In this document: positions 17,627-26,571 of the stretch, piece by piece
Position numbering within the stretch: position 1 is the stretch's first letter
Layout of the letters: each line of letters begins with the position of its first letter
Assembly (NCBI RefSeq): GCF_030409325.1
Contig: NZ_JAUFPR010000001.1
Span: 682,001-746,000 of the forward strand
Direction of reading: 5' to 3'
Source of the DNA: Mucilaginibacter aquaedulcis
GTDB lineage: Bacteria > Bacteroidota > Bacteroidia > Sphingobacteriales > Sphingobacteriaceae
DNA length: 64,000 bases
The notes under the pieces: generated by a model
Databases searched by the model: none
The model's input: only the letters and a program-made list of their open reading frames with translations
What the model was told of the DNA's origin: nothing
Translations under genes and position numbers: made by a program

Positions 17627-17860
17627 TTAAGCACATCTTGAATACAGGAAATACCAAGGTTTCCCGCTATCCGGAATCAACCTCTTCAAAACCTTTACTA
17701 ATGCGGTAGGAGGAATTGGCCATAATCTGCCGCAAAGAAGCCCAGCAGGCATTTTGGTATACACATGAGCAAAAGAATACTTCTCGAAAAAAATAGTATA
17801 AGCCAGGCGAAAATTGAACTCCTCAAATTGATATTCATCTAAATGAGTTAAATTTGAATT
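17627..17860 (-). pseudogene. Possible remnant: coding-like frame without a start
   Basis: The minus strand is open for 77 codons between stops, with natural-looking composition (for example LDEYQFEEFNFRLAYTIFFEK and LVKVLKRLIPDSGKPWYF), but there is no usable ATG, GTG or TTG near its upstream end. It runs up to the promoter region of the AraC gene at 17885. It may be the tail of a gene cut off by rearrangement. It could also be chance. Not recognised as any family. Confidence 0.25.
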
Positions 17861-17866
17861 TCATAA
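17853..17866 (+). promoter_or_regulatory. Possible operator TTTGAATTTCATAA before the AraC gene
   Basis: This 14-base word occurs here, 18 bases before the AraC-type gene, and again exactly at 18774-18787, between that gene and the SDR gene. AraC regulators usually bind direct repeats, so autoregulation plus control of the SDR gene is plausible. Confidence 0.35.
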
Positions 17867-17884
17867 TTTATCAAAAAGCGGAAG

Positions 17885-18778
17885 ATGAAAAATAAAGAAA
17901 CCGCTGCCGCTTTTTTTGAACGGCACGGAAGATCATATGCTGAGGTAGGGCAATTCAATGTTTTCCGTATCGAAGATTTCAATAATGCCGGTTCTTTTCC
18001 GCATATCAGGAGGGATTTTTACAAAATCATGCTGCTCACCAAGGCCAAAGGGAAAATTACTTATGCAGATAAAACAATTGACATTACTGACAATGCGCTT
18101 ATATTTGGCAACCCGATGATCCCATATTCGTGGGATGGGCCAAAAGAAAATATAACAGGTTATTTCTGTCTTTTTACAGAAGAGTTTTTAAACGTCAGAA
18201 TGAAGTCTGAAGGTATTGCCGAATCTGTCCTGTTCAGGGCCGGGGGATATCCTGTTGTGTACCCTGATCAAAAAACAGTCGATTTGTTATCGGTGATTTT
18301 CAATCAAATGTTGTCTGAAATTCAAACCGCATATATTCATAAATATGACCTGTTACGCAACTACATACAGGTTATCATTCATGAATCGCTCAAGATTAGT
18401 CCATCCAATGAATTTTACAAGCCAGGCACTTCCCTGGCGCGCATCAGCACCTTGTTTCTGGAGCTATTGGAACGTCAATTTCCAATTTCCTCAACAGGAC
18501 AACTGTTGAAATTTAAAAGCCCCGGCGAATATGCCAGGCAGCTTTCCACTCATACCAACCATCTGAACAAAGCATTAAGAGAAACCACCGGAAAAACCAC
18601 CAGCCAGCATTTAACAGAACGTATTGTTGCAGAAGCGAAGGCCTTGCTCATCAACAGTGGCTGGCCGGTGTCGGCTATTGGCTATTGCCTCGGGTTTGAG
18701 CATGCCTCCAACTTTAACATCTTTTTTAAGAAACAAGCCGGTATTACCCCAAATGATTATCGCCACAGTATGATTTGA
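17885..18778 (+). CDS. AraC-family transcription regulator
   Basis: 297 residues. N-terminal cupin-type sensor (ITYADKTIDITDNALIFGNP, PYSWDG) and C-terminal double helix-turn-helix (YARQLSTHTNHLNKALRETTGKT, and SAIGYCLGFEHASNFNIFFKKQAGITPNDYR). Its stop is 75 bases before the SDR gene on the same strand, so it most likely regulates that gene; identical words before both genes support this. Regulator-SDR pairs of this type are common in Bacteroidota and the inducer is generally unknown. Confidence 0.9.
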   Translation: MKNKETAAAFFERHGRSYAEVGQFNVFRIEDFNNAGSFPHIRRDFYKIMLLTKAKGKITYADKTIDITDNALIFGNPMIPYSWDGPKENITGYFCLFTEEFLNVRMKSEGIAESVLFRAGGYPVVYPDQKTVDLLSVIFNQMLSEIQTAYIHKYDLLRNYIQVIIHESLKISPSNEFYKPGTSLARISTLFLELLERQFPISSTGQLLKFKSPGEYARQLSTHTNHLNKALRETTGKTTSQHLTERIVAEAKALLINSGWPVSAIGYCLGFEHASNFNIFFKKQAGITPNDYRHSMI

Positions 18779-18817
18779 ATTTCATAACTTTTGGATTGCC
18801 GGCCATAATTTTCATAA
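18774..18817 (+). promoter_or_regulatory. Tandem candidate operator sites before the SDR gene
   Basis: TTTGAATTTCATAA at 18774-18787 (identical to 17853-17866) and a second partial copy AATTTTCATAA at 18807-18817; the TTTCATAA cores are 30 bases apart, near three helical turns. They lie just upstream of the -7 element at 18830-18837. Confidence 0.35.
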
Positions 18818-18829
18818 TGCCCGGCTATT

Positions 18830-18837
18830 TAATTTTG
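18830..18837 (+). promoter_or_regulatory. -7 element (TAATTTTG) of the SDR gene
   Basis: Exact match to TAnnTTTG, 16 bases before the SDR start codon; no good -33 element, which fits activator-dependent transcription. Confidence 0.5.
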
Positions 18838-18853
18838 TATTAAAAATTAAATC

Positions 18854-19585
18854 ATGGATAATATCAAAGATAAAGTGATCGTAATAACGGGTGCCAGCAG
18901 CGGTATGGGCGCCGCAACAGCAAAAAAGCTGGCTGCTCTTGGGGCCAAGGTAGTTTTGGCTGCACGCCGCGAAGAACAATTGAAGGCATTGGTAACAGAA
19001 TTAGGAGAAAACGCAATTTATGTGGTTACTGATGTTAGCAAAAAAGCCGACCTTGACCACCTGGTTCAAACTGCAATTAATAAATTCGGGCATGTTGATG
19101 TTTTCTGGAATAATGCCGGAGTGATGCCGCTGTCTTTTTTTGAAGAAGGCCTGGTAGCAGAATGGGAAAAGATGATCGATATAAATATTAAGGGTGTTTT
19201 GTACGGAATTAATGCCATATTACCCCATATGCTGGAAAGGAAACAGGGTCATATCCTTTCCACATCATCTGTGGGTGGCTTAAAAACCTCACCGGGTATA
19301 GGCGTTTACTCAGGAACAAAATTCGCGGTACGTGCCATTATGGAAACCCTACGCGAGGAGGTAGCGCAATTCATCAAAGTTACCACCGTTTACCCTGGCG
19401 CAACCCAAACCGAACTCGGTCATGACATTACCAGCCCTAAGATTAAAGCCCTTTACGGCAACCTGCAGGGAATGCCCAAAATGGATGATACCGCAATTGC
19501 TGATGCCGTGATCTACGCCATAAGCCAAGCCGGTAACACTGTTATTAATGAACTTGTTTTAAGACCGCTTGGGCAAACAAGATAA
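18854..19585 (+). CDS. Short-chain dehydrogenase/reductase
   Basis: 243 residues, classical SDR. Cofactor motif TGASSGMG (12-19), NNAG (86-89), catalytic serine in STSSVGG (about 139), and Y152-SGT-K156. The acidic/basic pattern after strand 2 (AARREEQL) has arginines, suggesting NADP preference. The closest common relatives are the YdfG/serine-dehydrogenase-like NADP oxidoreductases, but the substrate cannot be fixed from sequence. It is probably controlled by the AraC gene upstream. Confidence 0.9.
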   Translation: MDNIKDKVIVITGASSGMGAATAKKLAALGAKVVLAARREEQLKALVTELGENAIYVVTDVSKKADLDHLVQTAINKFGHVDVFWNNAGVMPLSFFEEGLVAEWEKMIDINIKGVLYGINAILPHMLERKQGHILSTSSVGGLKTSPGIGVYSGTKFAVRAIMETLREEVAQFIKVTTVYPGATQTELGHDITSPKIKALYGNLQGMPKMDDTAIADAVIYAISQAGNTVINELVLRPLGQTR

Positions 19586-19598
19586 AGCCATTAAGTGC

Positions 19599-19638
19599 AA
19601 AAAGCTTCCGGGTATACATCATCCGGAGGCTTTTTTAT
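19599..19638 (+). terminator. Rho-independent terminator after the SDR gene
   Basis: 12-bp stem with one wobble pair (19600-19611 with 19623-19634), followed by a T-run. Confidence 0.8.
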
Positions 19639-19721
19639 TTACAGCCAGTAGTTATACCGGCCACCTCAATACAATTATACTCTGGTCAACAATCCATGCC
19701 ATAGTTTATCCTGACCTAACA

Positions 19722-19749
19722 TTGAGTTAAAGATGTAGGCTTAAGTTTG
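19722..19749 (+). promoter_or_regulatory. Promoter of sigma gene 2 (TTG-N17-TAAGTTTG)
   Basis: Exact -7 element TAAGTTTG at 19742-19749 with TTG at 19722-19724. The -7 box ends only 4 bases before the ATG at 19754, so the transcript would begin at or very near the start codon (leaderless). Confidence 0.55.
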
Positions 19750-19753
19750 CTTC

Positions 19754-20359
19754 ATGATAAACGGCAGGTTTATTTCCGATGTTGATTTGTTAAGCCAAAT
19801 TCAATCAGATGAAGAACAGGCTTTACTGATGCTGATGCAGAAATATGACCGCAGCCTTTTTCGATACATCCGCTCAAAAACAAATTCTCTTGAAAGTGCC
19901 GAGGAAGCGGTGCAGGATATTTTTATTTCACTATGGAATAACCGCCATACAATAGTGATCCACGATAGCCTCTCTCCATATTTATTCAAATCGGCAAAGC
20001 ATAAGGTTGTTGATTTTTATATTGCTAACAGCAAAAATATCACTCATCAGGATGTTCTGCTGCCTGAATATAACCACCTCACGGTACCTTCTGCAGAAAG
20101 TGAGATCATTGATTCTGAGCTGAATGACTGGCTATCGGGCGAAATAAATAAAATGCCCGTTAATATCCGCAATGTGTTTCGCTTAAGCCGTATAGAGCAC
20201 CTGCCGGTAAAAGAAATTGCCGATAAATTATCTCTTTCTGAACAAACTGTTAAAAATAATCTCACTATAGCGCTCAAGCGCCTGCATGCCCGCCTTCAAC
20301 GGATGGAAAGCATTAGTTTACTGCTGATGATCTTAAAGATCTGCCTTCGGTTGAAATAA
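19754..20359 (+). CDS. ECF sigma-70 factor, FecI-like (locus 2)
   Basis: 201 residues. Region 2 in LLMLMQKYDRSLFRYIRSKT and SAEEAVQDIFISLWNNR (about 23-60); region 4 helix-turn-helix in VKEIADKLSLSEQTVKNNLTIALKRL (about 153-178). Same gene order as locus 1: its FecR partner starts 99 bases after the stop, followed by susC2 and susD2. Expected target is the susC2 promoter. Start ATG sits directly after a perfect -7 element. Confidence 0.93.
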   Translation: MINGRFISDVDLLSQIQSDEEQALLMLMQKYDRSLFRYIRSKTNSLESAEEAVQDIFISLWNNRHTIVIHDSLSPYLFKSAKHKVVDFYIANSKNITHQDVLLPEYNHLTVPSAESEIIDSELNDWLSGEINKMPVNIRNVFRLSRIEHLPVKEIADKLSLSEQTVKNNLTIALKRLHARLQRMESISLLLMILKICLRLK

Positions 20360-20458
20360 CTCCCGTACCCCACCAGCAATAGGGTAAACTTTATCTTAAT
20401 AAACAATTGATAATTATTTAACGGTACTCATTTCAATAATCGCCGATTATAGGTGCAG

Positions 20459-21439
20459 ATGAACACGAACAGATCTGCAACAATCAAATTATTATTAGAA
20501 AAATATAAGGCCGGCCAATGCAGTGCTGAAGAAGAGGCGCAAATTGAAGCCTGGTTGCAACAACTCGGCAACCAAGACCAAACAAACATAACCGACATTT
20601 CGGAACAACGCGCTTTACTAAGGATCAGAAAACAGGTTTCGAGTAATACCAGGCCGGTAACCAAACCACGACGGTTGGGCTTGTATCAATATATTAAAAT
20701 AGCGGCCTCTTTATTATTGATCCCTGCTGCAATCCTGCTTTATTCAATATATAGCAAGCCAAACCAACCGTTATCACAGCAATATACCACAGCCCGGGGC
20801 GAACGGAAAACGCTCATGCTGCCTGACAGTACTACAGTGGTGCTTAACTCATCATCTGTGTTAACCATCAGCAATGAGTTTGGCAAAACAACACGCGCCG
20901 TTTCGTTGACCGGCGAAGGCTATTTTCACGTTAAGCACGATACCTCAAAACCTTTTATAGTAACTACAGGTAAGTTGCAAACCCGGGTGCTGGGTACTCA
21001 ATTCAATATACACGCTTATACCAATGATGATGACTATAAAATTGCAGTTGTTGGTGGGCGGGTACGAGTAAGCGAAAGTAGTTCTCCTCAACATATTATT
21101 GCTTTAGGGAAAGTTTTAACCCGCAACCTGATGCTAACCTACAGCCTAACAACGCACAAGCACGTGATCACAACTGTAAATGCAGATAAACTCAGTGCCT
21201 GGCAACACGGCGAACTTTACTTTGAAGAGGCTTCCATATCCGAAATTGCACAAACCCTTTCCAGAACATACAACGTTGATGTACAACTTACAGACAAGCC
21301 CGCCCATAATTATAAGTATACCATAGGGTTTAACAAACAACCCATTGAAAAAGTACTGCGTGTGCTTGGTGAACTTACCGGCATTACCTATCAATTAACT
21401 ACAAGTCAAGTCATTATTAATTCAAAAAACTGTCGCTAA
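20459..21439 (+). CDS. FecR-family anti-sigma factor (locus 2)
   Basis: I take ATG at 20459 as the start (a GTG two codons earlier is possible). The N-terminal sigma-binding part has LLLEKYKAGQCSAEEEAQIEAW; a single membrane helix lies at about 75-93 (KIAASLLLIPAAILLYSIY); the periplasmic FecR domain follows (TTARGERKTLMLPDSTTVVL, GEGYFHVKHD, GTQFNIHAY), and then the DUF4974-like C-terminal domain. It should hold the locus 2 sigma factor until the STN domain of SusC2 signals substrate. Confidence 0.92.
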   Translation: MNTNRSATIKLLLEKYKAGQCSAEEEAQIEAWLQQLGNQDQTNITDISEQRALLRIRKQVSSNTRPVTKPRRLGLYQYIKIAASLLLIPAAILLYSIYSKPNQPLSQQYTTARGERKTLMLPDSTTVVLNSSSVLTISNEFGKTTRAVSLTGEGYFHVKHDTSKPFIVTTGKLQTRVLGTQFNIHAYTNDDDYKIAVVGGRVRVSESSSPQHIIALGKVLTRNLMLTYSLTTHKHVITTVNADKLSAWQHGELYFEEASISEIAQTLSRTYNVDVQLTDKPAHNYKYTIGFNKQPIEKVLRVLGELTGITYQLTTSQVIINSKNCR

Positions 21440-21461
21440 CCTATGTAATTACCCCTTAAAC

Positions 21462-21493
21462 AAAAAACAGGCTGGTGCGCTAACACCATCCTG
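21462..21493 (-). terminator. Backward-facing terminator between fecR2 and susC2
   Basis: Hairpin with stem CAGG-mismatch-TGGTG (21468-21477) against CACCA-mismatch-CCTG (21484-21493), preceded on the plus strand by A6 (21462-21467), so on the minus strand it is hairpin then T6. On the plus strand no T-run follows. A further hairpin (CTGCTG-TAG-CAGCAG) lies on the susC side. Same position and direction as the terminators at loci 1 and 3. No good minus-strand promoter was found here. Confidence 0.5.
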
Positions 21494-21567
21494 CTCACTG
21501 GCTGCTGTAGCAGCAGGCCATGTCATTTCAACGATTCTTTTGATCACAGTAAAATAACAATATAAAA

Positions 21568-24500
21568 ATGGGAAATCTATATCATATATTTTCTTTAAAA
21601 AAACATATAAAATGGCTTGCATCCTACTGCATTACGGTTCTGGTAATAGCGCTTTGTAATACGCCATCGTTTTCAGCATCGGCACAAACCATGAATACCG
21701 TTCGCGTGAGCTTCGCGGCTAAAAATCAGAGTATAAAAAGTGTATTCCGGATAATTGAGCAAAAAACATCATTCAGAATAGGATATAATTCAACCAGCTT
21801 TGATGCAGACAGAACAGTAACAATAACTGCGAATAATGAATTGGTGATTGATGTATTAAAAAATTTAATAAAAGGCTATCAGGGAAACATAAGGCAGGTT
21901 GATGATGAGCATATATTATTGCAAATAGAAAAGCAACAACCTGTTGTAAAGACTAAAGAAAAAGAGCTGGTGGTAAGAGCCAATATCACTGTTACCGGTA
22001 AAGTGACCGACGAAAGCGGCGAAGCCCTAATTGGGGTAAGTGTTGCCGAAAAAGGAACAAGCAACGGTACCATGACCAACACCGAAGGCAAGTATTCCCT
22101 GAGCACCGATGAAAACTCCATACTGGTTTTTAAATACATTGGCTACGATAGCCAGGAGATACCCGTAAAAGCACAGCAAAATATTGATGTGGTGCTGAAG
22201 GCCAATAGCCAGTCATTAAAAGAAGTGGTTGTTATAGGTTACGGCACGCAAAGCCGCTCAACCCTATCAGGCGCGGTATCAACTGTTGGCTTGGATAAGT
22301 TAACATCGCGCTCGTTCAATAACCTGCAGGAAGCTTTGCAGGGCAAGGCCGCCGGTGTGGTTGTCAATAATAATGGCGGCGACCCGACCAATGCGCCACA
22401 GGTAAACATCCGCGGGCTGGGTGGTATCAATGGTGAGCAACCTTTGTATGTTATTGATGGTTCGGTTTTTTATCCGGGTACACCTGTGATTAACCCGAGC
22501 GATGTTGAATCTATTTCGGTATTGAAAGATGCTTCGGCAGCTATTTACGGCGCCCGTGCATCTGGCGGTGTTATCCTCATCACCACCAAGAAGGGAACCA
22601 AGGGCAAAATGAATATTTCATTTGATGCCAAACAAGGCTTTGCAGACGCCTGGAAAAAACTGGAAGCGCTGAACGCAAAAGAATATGCCGATGTTTATAA
22701 TACCGCTGCTGATAATGCAGGCAAGCCCCGTCTTCCGGCCTTTGACGCCACAAAATATCCCGATGGGCAGATAACCCGTACCAATTGGGTTGATGAGATA
22801 TTCAGAACAGGCCACACCCAGGATTATAACGTGAGCCTGAATGGCGGTAATGATAAATCTGATTATTTCATGAGTTTTAACTACCGCAAAGGGACAGGCA
22901 TATTGCTTAATACCTATTCAGAGCGTTATGCTTATCGCATCAATTCTACGCACCAGGTAAATAACTGGTTAAAGGTGGGCGAAAACTTATCTTATACTTA
23001 TTCAAACGGACGTGGTACCAATACATTCAGTGGTTACACTGGTGCTATTCAGGCAGCTATATTTTATCCGCCAAGTATTACGCCGCGTACACCATCAGGT
23101 ATTTATTCCGGCCTGCCTATAACTTATGCAGGTTCATATGGTGATGTGGTTAACCCGGTTGCTAATCTGGAGCGTATTGATACCAGTAACCCGGTAAACA
23201 CTATTATTGCAAACCCTTATTTTGAAGCCGACATTATCAAAGGACTTAAATTCAGATCGAACTATTCAATCACCAAGAACTTTTATTATTTCAAAGGCTT
23301 TTCGCCCATAGTGCCCGAAGTTGGCAAACCAAGCTTAACCAATACTTTGAGTGAGTCGTCATCGCAGGATACCCGTTTCCTGACCGAGCAAACCTTAAAC
23401 TACAAAAAATCATTGGGTAAAAACAACCTTGATGTAGTAGCCGGTTACACTTATCAAAAAAATAGCAGCATGGGTTTATCGGCCTCCCTTTCAGGTTTCA
23501 GCAACGAAGACCCTTTGTTTCGCTACTTTATCAACGGCACCGGAACACCTGTTCCTAAACCCGGCGACTACAAATCTGATGAAGCCCTGATCTCCTACCT
23601 TGCCCGTGTTAACTATGATTATGATGGCAAATACCTGTTATCATTTACAGGCCGCCGCGATGGTACATCATTGGTAGCTCCCAAAAACAGGTTCCAGAAC
23701 TTTGGTTCAGTATCTGGCGGCTGGGTGGTAAGCCGCGAAAACTTTATGCAGCAAGTTACCTGGTTAAGCAACTTAAAAATCAGGGGCAGTTATGGTGTAC
23801 TGGGTAACTTATCATCAGTTAGCACAACCGCGGTAAGCCCTAACCTTAGTGTGGGTAATATCTACCTGGGCTCTGACCCTGCCCAGTTAAACGGTTATTA
23901 CAGTTATGACAGGGCCAACCCTGACCTTACCTGGGCCCGTTCAAAACAAACCGACATTGGTTTGGATCTGGGCTTTCTGAATGAACGTATCACTTTAACC
24001 GCCGATTATTTTATAAAAAAAACCGAGAATATGCTGATGAATATCCCGGCAGGTATAGGATTAGGTAATGTGTGGGTAAATGGTGGCGAGGCTCGGGATA
24101 ATGGTATTGAATTTAGTCTGGGTTATAACAGCGACCCTAAAAAGGCATTCCATTATGGGATAAATGCTAACGTAAGCACACTAACCAATAAATTACTTTC
24201 ATTACCCAATGGCAATACTACCATCCCCGGTGTAAGCCCAAGCGTACGTGGCTTACTGGCACCTGCCTGGGTACAGGTAGGTCAGCCGCTTTACTCATAC
24301 TACTCCATTAAAACCAATGGTTTGTTCCAAAGCCAGGCCGAGGTAGACTCGTATAAGGGCCCGAATGGCACACTTATCCAGCCAAATGCAAAACCTGGTG
24401 ATATTCGTTTCGTAGATGCCAACGGTGATGGTAAAATTGATGATAACGACCGTCAGTTCCTGGGCAGTGCTTATCCTAAATTCACATACGGCCTAAGCTT

Positions 24501-24972
24501 GAATGCCAGCTATAAAGGTTTTGATCTTAATATTTTCCTGCAAGGCGTACAGGGCAATAAGTTATATAATGCCTTAAAATATACCAGCTTAAACGCGGGT
24601 GGTTTGGGCCAAAACTATAACTTGCTGAAAGATGTATTAAATGCCTGGACACCACAGCATACCAACACCACCATTCCGCGCGTAACAGCCAGCGACAACA
24701 ATGGCAACTTTGGCACCAACTCTGATTTTTATATCGAGAACGGCTCGTACCTGCGTTTCAAGAATGTAACTCTGGGTTATACCTTTTCGCCAACGTTGTT
24801 AACCCGTGCCGGTATTAGCAGCCTCCGTATATATGCTACATCAAACAACCTTTTCACTATCACCAAATACAAAGGTTTTGATCCGGAAGTTGGTTTTGAC
24901 AACTACGGGATTGATGTGGGCAGATACCCGCAATCGCGCTCATTTATTTTCGGTATCAATTTAAATCTGTAA
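21568..24972 (+). CDS. SusC/RagA-type TonB-dependent receptor with STN domain (locus 2)
   Basis: 1134 residues. Signal region about 1-40 with a long basic N-terminus; STN domain about 45-120; carboxypeptidase-D-like domain about 139-211 (TVTGKVTDESGEALIGVSV); plug from about 219 (EVVVIGYGTQSR) to about 345; barrel to the C-terminus ending FGINLNL. The segment VDANGDGKIDDNDRQFLG in the C-terminal third is a calcium-loop-like motif frequent in SusC proteins. Imports an unknown ligand with the SusD protein encoded 12 bases downstream. Confidence 0.95.
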   Translation: MGNLYHIFSLKKHIKWLASYCITVLVIALCNTPSFSASAQTMNTVRVSFAAKNQSIKSVFRIIEQKTSFRIGYNSTSFDADRTVTITANNELVIDVLKNLIKGYQGNIRQVDDEHILLQIEKQQPVVKTKEKELVVRANITVTGKVTDESGEALIGVSVAEKGTSNGTMTNTEGKYSLSTDENSILVFKYIGYDSQEIPVKAQQNIDVVLKANSQSLKEVVVIGYGTQSRSTLSGAVSTVGLDKLTSRSFNNLQEALQGKAAGVVVNNNGGDPTNAPQVNIRGLGGINGEQPLYVIDGSVFYPGTPVINPSDVESISVLKDASAAIYGARASGGVILITTKKGTKGKMNISFDAKQGFADAWKKLEALNAKEYADVYNTAADNAGKPRLPAFDATKYPDGQITRTNWVDEIFRTGHTQDYNVSLNGGNDKSDYFMSFNYRKGTGILLNTYSERYAYRINSTHQVNNWLKVGENLSYTYSNGRGTNTFSGYTGAIQAAIFYPPSITPRTPSGIYSGLPITYAGSYGDVVNPVANLERIDTSNPVNTIIANPYFEADIIKGLKFRSNYSITKNFYYFKGFSPIVPEVGKPSLTNTLSESSSQDTRFLTEQTLNYKKSLGKNNLDVVAGYTYQKNSSMGLSASLSGFSNEDPLFRYFINGTGTPVPKPGDYKSDEALISYLARVNYDYDGKYLLSFTGRRDGTSLVAPKNRFQNFGSVSGGWVVSRENFMQQVTWLSNLKIRGSYGVLGNLSSVSTTAVSPNLSVGNIYLGSDPAQLNGYYSYDRANPDLTWARSKQTDIGLDLGFLNERITLTADYFIKKTENMLMNIPAGIGLGNVWVNGGEARDNGIEFSLGYNSDPKKAFHYGINANVSTLTNKLLSLPNGNTTIPGVSPSVRGLLAPAWVQVGQPLYSYYSIKTNGLFQSQAEVDSYKGPNGTLIQPNAKPGDIRFVDANGDGKIDDNDRQFLGSAYPKFTYGLSLNASYKGFDLNIFLQGVQGNKLYNALKYTSLNAGGLGQNYNLLKDVLNAWTPQHTNTTIPRVTASDNNGNFGTNSDFYIENGSYLRFKNVTLGYTFSPTLLTRAGISSLRIYATSNNLFTITKYKGFDPEVGFDNYGIDVGRYPQSRSFIFGINLNL

Positions 24973-24983
24973 GTAAAGCAATC

Positions 24984-26498
24984 ATGAAAAAGATCAGCAA
25001 TATTATATTAACACTTTCGGCAAGCGTACTTTTAGGTGCCTGCTCTAAAAATCTGGATATAAAGCCACAGGGAGCCGTATCCGAAAACAATTTCTGGCAA
25101 ACCCAGGATGATGCCCAGTTGGGTGTGAACGCCATGTATGAGCCTTTTGATGGCGAAGAGTTTTATGGCCGTGGCTATATGTGGTTCATTAATGCCAGTG
25201 ACGATATGGTGACCGGCCGTATCAATACCAATGCGGATGCCATTAAGAACTTCAGCAGCACTTATTATTCGGGTGGCTACACAGTTGACCAATGGGACAT
25301 GCGTTATTCGGTGATCAGGCGTGCCAATGACGTGATCAACAAGGTGCCTGCCATCAGCATGGATAATTCACTGAAAAACCGTTACATGGGCGAGGCCTAT
25401 TTTTTAAGCGGATTGATGTATTTCCAGATGGCCTACAACTATGGCGACGAACGTGCAGGCTTGCCTATTATAACCCGCTCCAATAATAACGACCCGAAAC
25501 CTACACCCAGAGCGGCAAACGTGAATGAAAATTACACTTACATTGAAGGAGAACTTAAAAAAGCAGCTAACCTGCTTCCATATTTCGATCAGCTAAGCCC
25601 GGCCGATCAGGGCCGGCCGCACAAGGTGGCAGCCTGGGCTTATCTTTCAAAAATGTACCTGTACAAAAAGGATTATGCCAATGCTGAAAAATATGCTGAT
25701 TCGGTAATTAACCAGGGTAAGCGCGCGCTGTTACCTAACTTTGGTGATGTTTTTAAAGCAGCCAACAATTTCAGTTCAGAATATATCTGGTCGGCAGTAA
25801 GTACATCAAAAGGCGCAGGTGGCTGGGGCAGTATTCTGCCGGGTGTAATGCTGGAGAACAAAGGCTGGGGATTTTACAACGGCTGGGGTTATTATCAGCC
25901 AACCAAAGAACTATATGATGCTTTTGAAGCAGGCGATAAACGCCGGGAAGCAACCATCCTGAAACCTGGTGATACTTTTATGTTTTTTGGCACACAAAGA
26001 ACATATGCATCAGATAACAGCCTTTCGGGTTACCAGTTTAATAAATACATGGAGCCTTTCTCTTATGCTAATCCTGTTGGTTCATCCATCAGCCCTAACG
26101 GCGATCATCCAACTACCAACCTGAACGTTCCGTTGATGCGTTATGCCGAGGTAATCCTGATCAAAGCTGAGGCTGAACTGATGCAGGGTAAAAATGCAGA
26201 TGTGGAGATCAACATGATCCGTCAGCGGGCAGGATTAAAAACCATCCAGAATGCAACCATGGATGAACTTAAAAATCAAAGACGCTGCGAGCTTGCCGGT
26301 GAATGGGCCGACCGTCACCGCGACCTGGTACGCTGGGGTGCTGCTGCAACTGTTTATGCCCAGCCACTACACGGATTTGGCGGCAAAGTGATATGGCCTG
26401 CCAGAACTTTTAATCCGGCAGTACACGGTGTTTGGGCTGTGCCTCAAAAAGAAATTGACCGCAGTAACGGTATTATCAAACAGAATGCAGGCTGGTAA
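24984..26498 (+). CDS. SusD/RagB-type outer-membrane lipoprotein (locus 2)
   Basis: 504 residues. Lipobox LGAC (Cys 20), SusD helices (YMGEAYFLSGLMYFQMAYNYGDERAGLPIIT), the conserved NQRRCELAGEWADRHRDLVRWG and a C-terminal VWAVPQKEID-type end. Lid protein for the locus 2 SusC. As at locus 1 there is no degradative enzyme gene nearby, so the ligand may be released by enzymes encoded elsewhere or may need no cleavage. A shared terminator follows. Confidence 0.95.
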   Translation: MKKISNIILTLSASVLLGACSKNLDIKPQGAVSENNFWQTQDDAQLGVNAMYEPFDGEEFYGRGYMWFINASDDMVTGRINTNADAIKNFSSTYYSGGYTVDQWDMRYSVIRRANDVINKVPAISMDNSLKNRYMGEAYFLSGLMYFQMAYNYGDERAGLPIITRSNNNDPKPTPRAANVNENYTYIEGELKKAANLLPYFDQLSPADQGRPHKVAAWAYLSKMYLYKKDYANAEKYADSVINQGKRALLPNFGDVFKAANNFSSEYIWSAVSTSKGAGGWGSILPGVMLENKGWGFYNGWGYYQPTKELYDAFEAGDKRREATILKPGDTFMFFGTQRTYASDNSLSGYQFNKYMEPFSYANPVGSSISPNGDHPTTNLNVPLMRYAEVILIKAEAELMQGKNADVEINMIRQRAGLKTIQNATMDELKNQRRCELAGEWADRHRDLVRWGAAATVYAQPLHGFGGKVIWPARTFNPAVHGVWAVPQKEIDRSNGIIKQNAGW

Positions 26499-26510
26499 TC
26501 AGCTAAACAA

Positions 26511-26546
26511 AAAAACGGCCACAGGATTAATCTTGTGGCCGTTTTT
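26511..26546. terminator. Bidirectional terminator between susD2 and usp
   Basis: Perfect 13-bp stem (AAAAACGGCCACA at 26511-26523 with TGTGGCCGTTTTT at 26534-26546) with A-run and T-run on its two sides, between convergent genes. Confidence 0.9.
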
Positions 26547-26571
26547 ATGTTTATAATTTGTATTGGTTTTA

